Assembly: GCA_955652635.1 (NCBI GenBank)
Contig: CATPBN010000228.1
Location: 1 to 16,273 of the forward strand
Length of the DNA stretch: 16,273 nt
Reading direction: 5' to 3'
Origin: an uncultured Gemmatimonadaceae bacterium
Lineage (GTDB): Bacteria; Gemmatimonadota; Gemmatimonadetes; Gemmatimonadales; Gemmatimonadaceae
Below the pieces are notes generated by a model. It made no database searches. It was not told the origin of the DNA and was given only the letters and a program-made list of their open reading frames with translations. The first letter of the stretch is position 1, and each line of letters opens with the position of its first letter. A program made the translations under genes and the position numbers. Shown one piece after another: positions 1 through 6,742 of the stretch.

Positions 1-432
1 CCATCCGGCTGGCGTCCGCTCCCAAATCGTCGTGAACCAACCAGTTCGATTGGGTTGGCCCGCTCCGGTCAGGATATACTGGCCCGTTGCCAGCGCGTGA
101 TCGGGTCCGAGCGGCCGGATCTCGAGATGATCGTAGCTCAGGATCTGGTCAGGGCGTCCCGTCTTCCAGAAGCCCGCTCTCATTTGATCGCCGATTCCGC
201 TCGGCCCGTGCACCAGTCCGGTGCGGCCCATCGCCGTCGCTGAGCTCGCGTAGCCAGAGAGATACACTGACAAATCGCCGCGATTCCACCCGGCGGCCGT
301 CGTGTCGAAAACTGCGCGTATCGCGGCAACGTCCGAGGCGGGAGTAACCGTCAGCAAAGAGCTCGGCTGAGTAGCGCAGCCGCCAACTACTAACGCGATC
401 GATAACAAAGTACGTCCGCACGCTATTCTCAT
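1..432 (-). CDS. NTF2-like (SnoaL/DUF4440-type) lipoprotein, C-terminus cut by window edge
   Basis: An open frame of 144 codons runs from ATG at 432 to the left edge without a stop. Residues 1-19 form a lipoprotein signal: a short basic start, a hydrophobic stretch and a lipobox ending VVGGC, with Cys19 as the likely lipidated residue. From about residue 33 the sequence has the pattern of the SnoaL/DUF4440 NTF2-like fold: an opening helix (VAAIRAVFDTTAAGWNRGDL), a middle segment SGYASSATAMG, then strands such as LEIRPLGPDHALATGQYIL and WFTTIWERTPAGW. The last strand is nearly complete, so only a few residues should be missing. The start is well supported: its ATG overlaps the TGA of the VOC gene as ATGA, and a GGAG lies 5 nt upstream. 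Such proteins sit in the envelope and often have no assigned substrate. A different reading of the same bases (421 down to 149) gives an Arg-rich, unconvincing protein. Confidence 0.8.
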   Translation of the reverse strand, partial: MRIACGRTLLSIALVVGGCATQPSSLLTVTPASDVAAIRAVFDTTAAGWNRGDLSVYLSGYASSATAMGRTGLVHGPSGIGDQMRAGFWKTGRPDQILSYDHLEIRPLGPDHALATGQYILTGAGQPNRTGWFTTIWERTPAGW

Positions 433-1328
433 TTTTTCTCCGGGACGAGTCTCAACCTCGTTCCCCATGGGTCGGAGAGGATCCACTCGCCATTCTCAGG
501 CTTCGCTTCGTAACCGGCCGCCGCGACATTCTGCGCTGCCTGCTCTGCATCCTTCTTCGATGGAACGACGATCTCCCACTCCAGCAGCCGCGCGTCCGCG
601 TTCGTAGCAGGCGAGGCGCCCTTCGCCCAGGTGTTGGTTCCAAGGTGATGGTGATAGCCTCCGGCGGACATGAAGAGAGCGCCAGGATAACTCCACACGA
701 CCTTGTCGAAGCCAAGCGCGTCATGATAGAACGCTTCGGCCTTATCGATGTCGTCCACGTAGAGATGGACGTGGCCGAGCACTGTGCCGGCCGGCATTCC
801 AATCCAGGGCTCGCCGTGCGCTGATCGTACCAGATCGTCGACATCGAGATGGTTCGTCGCCATGCGGAGCTGACGCTCGTCATAACGCCAGGCGTCACGA
901 GGTCTGTCAGCGTACACCTCGATGCCGAGTCCGTCCGGATCGGTGAGGTACACCGCTTCGCTCACGAAGTGGTCCGACATCCCGGCGTAGACACCGGTCT
1001 CCGCAAGATGCGCGACGAAGCGTCCGAGTGAAGCGCGATCCGGAAGCAGGATCGCAAAATGATAGAGGCCCAACAAACCGCGGCGAGGAACCGGCCTCGC
1101 GCTCGACAGTCCACGTAGATGAACGATCTCGCGCTCCTCTCCGTGGGGGCCAAGACTGGCCGAATCTGCGGTGCGGTTGATGACGCGCAGGCCGAGGACA
1201 CTCTCGTAGAAGAGAAGCGAACGGCCGAGATCGGCGACCTGAAGGCGAACTCTTCCCAGATGCGTCGCCTCGGGAAGGCGGTAGCCTTTCGGGAGAATTC
1301 CCTTCTTCTCGTCAGCTCTCGCCGGCAT
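429..1328 (-). CDS. VOC family protein with two glyoxalase-fold domains, CatE-like (catechol-2,3-dioxygenase type)
   Basis: The 299-residue protein has two VOC domains: residues about 22-142 and about 183-296. Domain 1 carries LYHFAILLPDR (His90) and DPDGLGIEVYADRPRDAW (Glu137). Domain 2 carries GHVHLYVDDIDKAEAFY (His186, His188) and AGGYHHHLGTNTW (His226-228). This layout closely matches the Bacillus CatE/YfiE group of ring-cleaving dioxygenases of about 285 residues, which act on catechols with an Fe(II) or Mn(II) centre in the cytoplasm. In domain 1 the usual first metal His is Arg28 (GRVRL), and the end of domain 2 (DPWGTRLRLV) lacks the usual Glu, so the metal set must be a subset of the family signature. 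The gene starts 17 bp inside the end of the iron-permease gene and ends in an ATGA overlap with the lipoprotein gene, which suggests one transcript. No strong Shine-Dalgarno precedes ATG 1328, and no alternative ATG lies near. The family is clear; the exact substrate is not. Confidence 0.88.
   Translation of the reverse strand: MPARADEKKGILPKGYRLPEATHLGRVRLQVADLGRSLLFYESVLGLRVINRTADSASLGPHGEEREIVHLRGLSSARPVPRRGLLGLYHFAILLPDRASLGRFVAHLAETGVYAGMSDHFVSEAVYLTDPDGLGIEVYADRPRDAWRYDERQLRMATNHLDVDDLVRSAHGEPWIGMPAGTVLGHVHLYVDDIDKAEAFYHDALGFDKVVWSYPGALFMSAGGYHHHLGTNTWAKGASPATNADARLLEWEIVVPSKKDAEQAAQNVAAAGYEAKPENGEWILSDPWGTRLRLVPEKK
438..441 (-). promoter_or_regulatory. Shine-Dalgarno GGAG for the NTF2-like lipoprotein
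   Basis: GGAG on the minus strand, followed by five A and the ATG at 432. It lies inside the last codons of the VOC gene and decides the start of the lipoprotein. It is one of the few clear ribosome-binding sites in the window. Confidence 0.6.
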
Positions 1329-3105
1329 CTACTCTGTGGCCTGGCCAGAATGTCTTGATCGTCGCGAAGATTAGTAGCACAACGAGAATCCCCTGCGCCA
1401 CTAGTGTCTCCACACTTGGATAGATGCCCATCGCATCGACGTGGGGCGCTCCTGGAACGACCGTGATGGGCATCACGTTCGCTTCCTGGAGCTCACGAAT
1501 TCCGTTACCCATGAACACGAACGCCATGTAGTAAAGCAGCAAGCTCGTGACGGCAAAGAAGGGGCGCATTGGGATGCGGACGCCGTATCGGTAGAACAGC
1601 GTGAATATCACCGCCAGCGCGGCGAGCCCGACGACGATTCCGAGAGCGAGAGGCACTCCGACGTTCGGCCCGCTGTTGAACAGCGCCTGATAAAAGAGCG
1701 CCGTCTCAGCTCCTTCTCTGTAAACAGCGAGGAACGCGACTAGTGTGAGCGCCTTGCCGCCACCGTGCTCCAGCGCTGACGTCACCTTCTCGCGGATGAA
1801 TTTCTGCCACTTGGCGGCTTCTACCTTGGAGATCAGCCAGTAGCTGACCGAGAAGAGAACGGCCACGGCGACCAGCATCGTTATCCCCTCGACGAGCGAG
1901 CGGCTCGCGGGCATGGCGCCCAATAACGTCTTGAGCACTACCGCGGTGGCAAGACTTGCGAACACTCCGAGCGTGAGACCGACCCATATCGAGCGTAACC
2001 GCTCGCGATGTCCAGTCTTGATCAGGAACGCTACGACTGCGCCGAGCACGAGGATCGCTTCGAAACCTTCGCGCAGGATGATGAGGAACGATTGGAAGAA
2101 TGCTTCCCAGCTTGTCGATGGCTGCTGGGTGAGATCTATCACTGCGGGAAGTCCATCGGCGATTGCGTCGCGTGATGTCTTCGCTCCCACGATGTCGTTG
2201 CGCTTCACCGCGCCCTTGAAGTCGGCGAAGTATCGCTCCATCGTCGCGACCAGCCCCGGCCTTTTTGCGCGAGCGGAAGTCTCGAGTGGCTCGAACGCGA
2301 TATACGCATCGAATGCGCGATCCCCAGCCTCCGCGGCCTTGCCAGCGCGGGCGAATTCGAGCGCGCTGTCGAGGAGGGCGAGTATCACCGGTGATGCGGT
2401 GTCTCCGGGAATCGCCGTCGCGTCGGCTCGCGCCACGGGAAGGGACATGCTCTGGCCGCGGAGCGCGTAGATGTAATTGATGATGTTCCAGCGCTGCTGC
2501 GTCGTGAGCACTGGCGCGAAGGCAGCCATTGCCGTTCCGCGCACTCCAACTGAGATGACATTGTAAGCCAGCGTCGGTGTGAGCTCGGGAGTTCTGTCCT
2601 TCGAGCCGATTGCCGGTGGTGGAGTGCTCAGTGTGTGAGCGGCCGGGCCATCGCCGGCACCCCTCATCCCGTGACAAGAAGCGCAATTCGTGAGGTACAG
2701 CGCGTGACCCTGCGCGGTATCCAGCGGACCTTTCGGAAGGTCCATCGCCCCCGCCGTGCCAAGTGATGCCGCGAAAAGTTTGTAGAACTGCTTGACCGTG
2801 GCCGGCGGTTTCCTGGTTGCGACCGCCAGTGTGAGGCTGTCGAGAATTGCCCTGGTCGCGCTGGCGTCGTAGCCGCTCAAGCGAGCGGCTACGAGCTTGG
2901 CGTCAGTCAGAAACCCGTAAGTCTCGTCGAACTCATCCTTGGAGATGAGCTTTCCGCGGTCGTCTACAGCTTTCGCGTACTCATCGACGGCAACACCGAC
3001 GATGCTCGCGAGACGTTTGGCAGGATTTTCCTGGGCGGGGAGATTGACAGCTGCTATGAGCGACAGGATCGAGGCACCAATCCATCGCATTGATCGAGAA
3101 TTCAT
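1312..3105 (-). CDS. Cytochrome c/FTR1 family iron permease (fusion)
   Basis: The 597-residue protein begins with a signal peptide (cleavage near LPAQEN, about residue 24), followed by a helical region (about 28-115). A class I cytochrome c domain (about 127-217) has the heme motif CASCH (Cys141, Cys144, His145) and a likely axial Met193 in GTAMAAF. A second helical segment follows (about 235-330). The C-terminal half (335-585) is an FTR1/EfeU permease with about seven membrane segments and both iron-binding motifs, REGFE (345-349) and REGAE (463-467). FTR1 proteins move Fe(III) across the cytoplasmic membrane after oxidation of Fe(II). The periplasmic heme domain is the likely electron acceptor or relay, which is inference. 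Database families called cytochrome c/FTR1 iron permease have this same order. The gene heads a probable operon with the VOC and lipoprotein genes. I see no convincing Fur box upstream. ATG at 3090 is an alternative start that would shorten the signal peptide by five residues. Confidence 0.93.
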   Translation of the reverse strand: MNSRSMRWIGASILSLIAAVNLPAQENPAKRLASIVGVAVDEYAKAVDDRGKLISKDEFDETYGFLTDAKLVAARLSGYDASATRAILDSLTLAVATRKPPATVKQFYKLFAASLGTAGAMDLPKGPLDTAQGHALYLTNCASCHGMRGAGDGPAAHTLSTPPPAIGSKDRTPELTPTLAYNVISVGVRGTAMAAFAPVLTTQQRWNIINYIYALRGQSMSLPVARADATAIPGDTASPVILALLDSALEFARAGKAAEAGDRAFDAYIAFEPLETSARAKRPGLVATMERYFADFKGAVKRNDIVGAKTSRDAIADGLPAVIDLTQQPSTSWEAFFQSFLIILREGFEAILVLGAVVAFLIKTGHRERLRSIWVGLTLGVFASLATAVVLKTLLGAMPASRSLVEGITMLVAVAVLFSVSYWLISKVEAAKWQKFIREKVTSALEHGGGKALTLVAFLAVYREGAETALFYQALFNSGPNVGVPLALGIVVGLAALAVIFTLFYRYGVRIPMRPFFAVTSLLLYYMAFVFMGNGIRELQEANVMPITVVPGAPHVDAMGIYPSVETLVAQGILVVLLIFATIKTFWPGHRVDAGES

Positions 3106-3114
3106 TTCCGAGTG

Positions 3115-3123
3115 AATCTATCA
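3115..3123 (-). promoter_or_regulatory. Extended -10 element ahead of the FTR1 gene
   Basis: The minus strand reads TGATAGATT, a full TGnTAnnnT extended -10, 8 nt before the ATG at 3105 (in the gap 3106-3169). Transcription would start about 1-2 nt before the start codon, so the mRNA would be nearly leaderless; there is no Shine-Dalgarno. The -35 is poor (TTGTGC, 19 nt upstream of the hexamer). This supports a separate promoter for the FTR1 operon even though the CYTH gene ends only 64 bp upstream. No terminator hairpin is visible in the gap. Confidence 0.4.
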
Positions 3124-3169
3124 GGATAAAGGCGGGAGGCACAAGCAGTTACCCGTTCAGTTTCAGTTA

Positions 3170-3730
3170 TCAAAGCTCCCTATCGCACACCGCTGCCTTG
3201 ACCCCTGTCCTCTGCTCGAACCGGCCGACGAAAGCGGGCAGCCTCTCGCTGGTGAACTCGCCTCTCGACATCCCGAGAGCGTCGATCGCGTGCTCGATGG
3301 CGTCGGGTTCTCCCTCTACTTCCACCAGCACGTCCATGCGGGGATAGATCTCGAACCTGATGGTCGCAGCGCCGAGCTGGTACTGGGCGATCTCGCGATC
3401 GACTTCCATTGTGACGATGAACCCGACCTTGTCCAGGATTTGCTCGGTCGCGGCGAAATCGTCGACCAGGGTGGAGATCTCTTCCCTGATCTTGTATGGT
3501 CCCTGCGTCTCGGTACGACCCTTCCAGTCGAGATAGGTCTTCGCCGCTCCACGGCTCTCGTAGCGTCTTACGCGCAGGACCTCGTCGCGATCGGCGAGCT
3601 CCCGTGACTCGATGTCGTAGCGCCTGTCCACGAGTCTCCCTTCGTAGGTGAGCTTCGCTCCCGCTTGTTCGATCCGCTTCCGCCGCGCTGGGAGATCATC
3701 GCAGACCGCCTTGAGCTCGACCTCAAGCAT
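3170..3730 (-). CDS. CYTH domain protein, class IV adenylate cyclase (CyaB)-like
   Basis: The 186-residue protein opens with the family signature ExExK (Glu3, Glu5, Lys7 in LEVELKA). It shows the other triphosphate-tunnel features in order: LRVRRYE (Arg53, Arg55), YLDWKG (Lys70), KIREEIST (Arg82, Glu83, Glu84), FEIYPRMDVLVEVEG (Glu127, Glu137, Glu139) and a helical end. These residues line a tunnel that binds a triphosphate and divalent metals. Members make cAMP from ATP (CyaB), hydrolyse thiamine triphosphate or act on other triphosphates, and the sequence alone does not decide between them. Length and domain order fit the CyaB subgroup. The gene overlaps the HAD phosphatase gene by 8 bp, with a GGAG 10 nt before its ATG, so the two are translationally linked and are last in the EamA-HAD-CYTH operon. 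Confidence 0.88.
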   Translation of the reverse strand: MLEVELKAVCDDLPARRKRIEQAGAKLTYEGRLVDRRYDIESRELADRDEVLRVRRYESRGAAKTYLDWKGRTETQGPYKIREEISTLVDDFAATEQILDKVGFIVTMEVDREIAQYQLGAATIRFEIYPRMDVLVEVEGEPDAIEHAIDALGMSRGEFTSERLPAFVGRFEQRTGVKAAVCDREL

Positions 3731-4415
3731 TCAGAATCGTCTCCAGCACCTGTTCCGTGTTCGCGAGAGAAGACAGAGCCGCGTAAGGATTGTGCGCCTC
3801 GAGTTGCTCCACCGTGTAGTGGCCGCTCGCCACGCCGATGGAGCGGGCGCCGAGCGAGCGCCCGCACTCGATGTCGGCGGGCGTGTCGCCGATGACGACC
3901 AGTCGCTCTCCTGTGATTGTAAGCCCGAGCGTCTCACTCGCCCGCCGCTGCGCAATTGCCGGCAGCTCGGGACGACTCTCGTGGTCGGATCCGAAGGCGT
4001 TGACGCGAAACCGATCCGGGTTGATCCCCGCCGCGCTCAGCTTTATTCGCGCCCCGGGCTCGATGTTGCCTGTCAGCAATCCGAGCACGACGTCGTCGCG
4101 CCTTTCGAGCGCGTCCAGTATCTCCACGACCCCCGCGAGTGGCCTGACGCTGAACTTCCCGCTCTTCGCCCCGCTCCGCAGTCCATCGACGTATAGCTCG
4201 ATCAGTTTCTCCATCTGCGAATCGATGTGGGCATCCGAATGCCCTGCCAGCCGCATAGTGTCGCGAACAATCTGCTTGTCGGTTTTTCCGTCGTATCGGT
4301 ACGACGGATTTCCGGGAGATCCGAACACTTCGGATAGTGCGCGCTGCATCGATGCCCGGCCCATTCCTTCCGAGCTGAGCAAAGTGCCGTCGATGTCGAA
4401 CAGGACGAGCCTCAT
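3723..4415 (-). CDS. HAD family hydrolase, phosphoglycolate phosphatase-like
   Basis: The 230-residue haloacid-dehalogenase-fold enzyme has all four motifs. Motif I is LFDIDGT with nucleophile Asp7 and acid/base Asp9. Motif II is LGLLTGN (Thr115). A basic residue for motif III lies around Arg157-158, and motif IV is VVIGDTPADIECG (Asp177, Asp181). The helical cap lies at about residues 15-90, so it is a C1-cap enzyme of the Gph/PhoE type. Such cytoplasmic phosphatases remove phosphate from small metabolites such as 2-phosphoglycolate; the substrate here is not determined. Its ATG overlaps the EamA stop as ATGA, and its own TGA lies inside the start of the CYTH gene, placing it mid-operon. Confidence 0.92.
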   Translation of the reverse strand: MRLVLFDIDGTLLSSEGMGRASMQRALSEVFGSPGNPSYRYDGKTDKQIVRDTMRLAGHSDAHIDSQMEKLIELYVDGLRSGAKSGKFSVRPLAGVVEILDALERRDDVVLGLLTGNIEPGARIKLSAAGINPDRFRVNAFGSDHESRPELPAIAQRRASETLGLTITGERLVVIGDTPADIECGRSLGARSIGVASGHYTVEQLEAHNPYAALSSLANTEQVLETILNA

Positions 4416-5332
4416 GTTCTCGTCAGAAAAACTCCGGCGATGATCGTCGCCGCGCCGACGCCCTGAAAAATCGTCGGAGTCTCACTGAGGAAAGCCCAGG
4501 CGACGAGGAGAGCGACGATCGGCTGAAGATTGGAGTAGACCGCAGTGCGTGTCGGACCAAGCACGCGGAGGCCCCGATACCAGAAGAAGTACGCGACGCC
4601 CATCGATATCACACTCGAATAGAAGACCGCGAGCCACCCTCCGATTCCGATATCAGACCAGTTGGTCGAGATCAGTGTCGGGGCGGACGCGAAGAGCAGC
4701 GGAACCGCCCCACCAACCAGTGTGATCGCCGAAAGCTGGATGATATTGATCCGCTTTGCGTACGGCTGAAGACCGATCGTGTACAGCGTCCAACAGATGA
4801 CGCCGAGGAAAACGAGCAGTGAGCCGAGTAATGTCGTGTCACCGGTCGACTCGTTCGCGCTACCAACGATTACCAGCGCGACGCCAATCACTGAGAGTCC
4901 GATGCCCACCAACGTCGTCCTCTTCACGCGCTCCATCCCGCGCGCCCGCGCAACCAGCGCGATGAAGGCGGGGGCGGCGCCAACTATCAACGACGCGTTC
5001 CCGGCGCGGGTGCGAGCGACGCCGAGCACGAAGAAGAGCTGATACAATCCATTCCCGAGCACGCCTAGGAGAAGGAGAGCGATCACATCGCGGCGAGGAA
5101 GCGTGATTCCACCACCGACAAACGCCGCACCAAGGAGAAACACCGCGGCTACTCCAACGCGCAGCCCGGTGAATGCCATGGGGTTGAAGATGTGCGTGGC
5201 GTACTTCACGACCACAAAATTGGCACCCCAGATCGCCGCCATCGCGAACAGGAGGACATCTGTCAGACCAAACGCTGGACGTGCTTTCGGCTCCGCGGTT
5301 ATTGCCGAGGGATGAGTAGCTGATTCCGTCAT
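4412..5332 (-). CDS. DMT superfamily transporter, EamA family
   Basis: The 306-residue integral membrane protein has about ten hydrophobic helices in two tandem EamA repeats (about residues 25-157 and 169-305). Typical marks are AAIWGANFVVVK in helix 1, a conserved Arg in GLRVG, and LGPTRTAVYSNLQPIVALL with FLSETPT in repeat 2. EamA proteins export or exchange small metabolites such as amino acids and purines across the cytoplasmic membrane; the solute cannot be read from sequence. It is the first gene of a three-gene operon with the HAD and CYTH genes and is divergent from the DUF6941-like gene. No Shine-Dalgarno precedes the ATG. About 20 polar residues come before the first helix. Confidence 0.93.
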   Translation of the reverse strand: MTESATHPSAITAEPKARPAFGLTDVLLFAMAAIWGANFVVVKYATHIFNPMAFTGLRVGVAAVFLLGAAFVGGGITLPRRDVIALLLLGVLGNGLYQLFFVLGVARTRAGNASLIVGAAPAFIALVARARGMERVKRTTLVGIGLSVIGVALVIVGSANESTGDTTLLGSLLVFLGVICWTLYTIGLQPYAKRINIIQLSAITLVGGAVPLLFASAPTLISTNWSDIGIGGWLAVFYSSVISMGVAYFFWYRGLRVLGPTRTAVYSNLQPIVALLVAWAFLSETPTIFQGVGAATIIAGVFLTRT

Positions 5333-5338
5333 CGAAGA

Positions 5339-5344
5339 AAGCTA
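5339..5344 (-). promoter_or_regulatory. Possible -10 hexamer (TAGCTT) for a leaderless EamA transcript
   Basis: TAGCTT (TAnnnT) lies 6 nt upstream of the ATG at 5332 on the minus strand, and no Shine-Dalgarno is present. The spacing would place the transcription start at or next to the start codon. No good -35 is seen; the upstream bases are very G+C-rich, including the palindrome GGCGCGCC at 5354-5361. Confidence 0.3.
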
Positions 5345-5366
5345 GCCGGGCAAGGCGCGCCGCGGC

Positions 5367-5372
5367 TACTTT
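5367..5372 (+). promoter_or_regulatory. Possible -10 hexamer (TACTTT) for a leaderless transcript
   Basis: TACTTT (TAnnnT) ends 5 nt before the ATG at 5378, with no Shine-Dalgarno between. It mirrors the arrangement on the other strand for the EamA gene within the same 45-bp divergent gap. A -35 is not evident. Confidence 0.3.
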
Positions 5373-5377
5373 GCGTC

Positions 5378-5812
5378 ATGCACATCTCGTTCGCGGTCTT
5401 CGCCGATGCCGCCAACCTCTCGCAGGAGGGAAAGCTCAACATCCTCGGCGTCTTCGACGCGGTGCAGGTGGCGGGACTGCCGACAATCCATCCGCGGACT
5501 CATTTCGTGGTTCGACTCAAGGCGAACGGCGACGACACCGGTTCGCACAAGCTCACGTTCCGGTGGCTCTCTCCGTTCGAGGAGGAGCTGTGGTCATCAT
5601 CCGGCGAGATGAGCGTGGCCCAGGCTGCGAATCCGGTAATCGAGCTGGATCTGCCGATCATTGCTGTCGTGGATCTCCCGCTCAACGTGGCCGGACAGTA
5701 CACGATGCAAGTCACGCTTGACGGTCAACCGACAGCGGCGGCTCGACTCTTCGTCTCGGGTCCGACGCAGCAGCCGATGGTCACGGGAACCCCGAACACA
5801 ATGGTCAGCTAA
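5378..5812 (+). CDS. Conserved hypothetical protein, DUF6941-like
   Basis: The 144-residue protein has no signal peptide or membrane segment. It begins MHISFAVFADAANLSQEGKLNILGVFDAV, a pattern I associate with DUF6941 proteins (start, then GKLNILG, then a HPRTHFVVRL strand). The rest alternates hydrophobic residues as expected for a beta-sandwich: KLTFRWLSPF, NPVIELDLPIIAVVDLPL, GQYTMQVTLDGQPTAAARLFVSG. The last 15 residues are polar and probably disordered. The function is unknown. It stands alone on the plus strand, divergent from the EamA operon and convergent with the peptidase gene. The family assignment comes from memory of the motif and not from a search. Confidence 0.75.
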   Translation: MHISFAVFADAANLSQEGKLNILGVFDAVQVAGLPTIHPRTHFVVRLKANGDDTGSHKLTFRWLSPFEEELWSSSGEMSVAQAANPVIELDLPIIAVVDLPLNVAGQYTMQVTLDGQPTAAARLFVSGPTQQPMVTGTPNTMVS

Positions 5813-5835
5813 GGTCTACGCATCTCTGTTTGGGT

Positions 5836-5856
5836 CGAGGAGGAGTGTCCTCTTCG
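5836..5856 (+). terminator. Hairpin after the DUF6941-like gene, no U-tract
   Basis: Arms CGAGGAGGA and TCCTCTTCG pair over 9 bp (one G-U) around a GTG loop, beginning 24 nt past the stop codon. A second small stem GCGG-CGT-CCGC follows at 5857-5867. Neither strand has a run of T after the stem, so this is not a standard intrinsic terminator. It may be a 3'-end stabiliser or a weak bidirectional terminator in the convergent 153-bp gap 5813-5965, which otherwise holds no supported feature. Confidence 0.3.
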
Positions 5857-5965
5857 GCGGCGTCCGCGCGAGCTTCAAGTCTACGATCTCCCTCGGTCTC
5901 ACAGTCACCTGCACAGGGAGTCGAGCGACCATGCGAGACAATGCCAGAAGTTCAAGCGAGAGAAG

Positions 5966-6742
5966 CTAGAGAATCCGTCGCCCAAAGCGAAATCGTTGAA
6001 CCAGGAGAGTTGTGTACTCGTCTCCGCTATCGAGATCATCGACAGCGTAGCCCCCGCGACCGAGCGCGAGGTGCACCACCTTCATCCCTCCGAGCGAGAT
6101 CGCAACGTGGGTGATCTTTCCATCGGCCGCGGGCTCGTCTGAGAAGAAGAGAAGATCCGCGGGGCGCAGATCCTTTATCCCAGGCACCGGCTTGCCTGTC
6201 GCGGCCTGCATCCATGCGTCGCGCGGCACATTGATGCTGTGGAGATGGAATGAGCTCGACACGAGTCCGGAGCAGTCACAGCCCCACGGCGTCACCCCGC
6301 CCCACTCATACGATGTGCCCTCGAAGTATGTCATCGCTGTTGCAGTGATCGAGTCAGCTGCTGGAGGGAAGCTCTGACGGCGCTCTTCGAGCATCATCGC
6401 CAGTCCACCGAATCTTTCCTGACCTTCCGTGACCAGGGCGCCGAGCGGGAGCTTGCGGGTCGCGCCGTGCTCGTCGCGCACGGTGCATCCGAGTGAGAGT
6501 GGTCGCGGATCGTTCCATCCGGTTTCCGAGAGCGGCGGAACCGGCTCGGGCATCGTGACTACGTACCCCTGATGCACCCATCCCGCGTATCCGTCGGCGC
6601 CTTTGACGTGCAGCCACAACCCGTTTCGCTCCATGACCAGGGCGATGTGGCCGTGAAGGAGCTGAGATACCTGTGTCGTCTTGACGTCCGGCTCACACAG
6701 CATCGGCGCGATCGCGGCGATGGCGGTGACGTGCTCACTCAA
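5966..6742 (-). CDS. NlpC/P60 (C40) peptidase with SH3-like domain, YkfC-like
   Basis: From TTG 6742 the protein has 258 residues. A bacterial SH3-like region (about 5-100) contains TTQVSQLLHGH, WLHVKG and GYAGWVHQGYV. The NlpC/P60 domain (about 130-250) has the catalytic Cys157 in WGCDCSGLV, His212 in ITHVAISLGG and a third polar residue His224 in VVHLALGRGGY. No signal peptide is present, which fits the YkfC group: cytoplasmic enzymes that cut the gamma-D-Glu/L-diamino-acid bond in murein peptides taken up for recycling. An ATG at 6868 is also open but would overlap the zinc-protein gene by 130 bp with a poor, uncharacteristic sequence. The TTG overlaps that gene's TGA as TTGA, which suggests translational coupling, though no Shine-Dalgarno supports it. 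The family is certain; the start is a choice. Confidence 0.88.
   Translation of the reverse strand: MSEHVTAIAAIAPMLCEPDVKTTQVSQLLHGHIALVMERNGLWLHVKGADGYAGWVHQGYVVTMPEPVPPLSETGWNDPRPLSLGCTVRDEHGATRKLPLGALVTEGQERFGGLAMMLEERRQSFPPAADSITATAMTYFEGTSYEWGGVTPWGCDCSGLVSSSFHLHSINVPRDAWMQAATGKPVPGIKDLRPADLLFFSDEPAADGKITHVAISLGGMKVVHLALGRGGYAVDDLDSGDEYTTLLVQRFRFGRRIL

Noticed and set aside
149..421. 90-codon minus-strand frame at the left end
   Set aside because: A shadow of the NTF2-like lipoprotein, which is open to the window edge in another frame, has a lipobox and has a GGAG-supported start.
1706..2686. 326-codon minus-strand frame within the FTR1 gene
   Set aside because: An out-of-frame shadow on the same strand, very rich in Arg and Ser. 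The real frame contains CASCH and both REGxE motifs.
3106..3169. Fur box or transcription terminator between the CYTH and FTR1 genes
   Set aside because: I looked for a GATAATGATAATCATTATC-like site and for a hairpin plus T-run. Only scattered ACTG repeats and a 4-bp CGGG/CCCG pairing are present.
5888..5920. CTCCCT/AGGGAG inverted repeat in the convergent gap
   Set aside because: Only 6 bp of stem with a 21-nt loop, no extension and no T-run; not distinguishable from chance.
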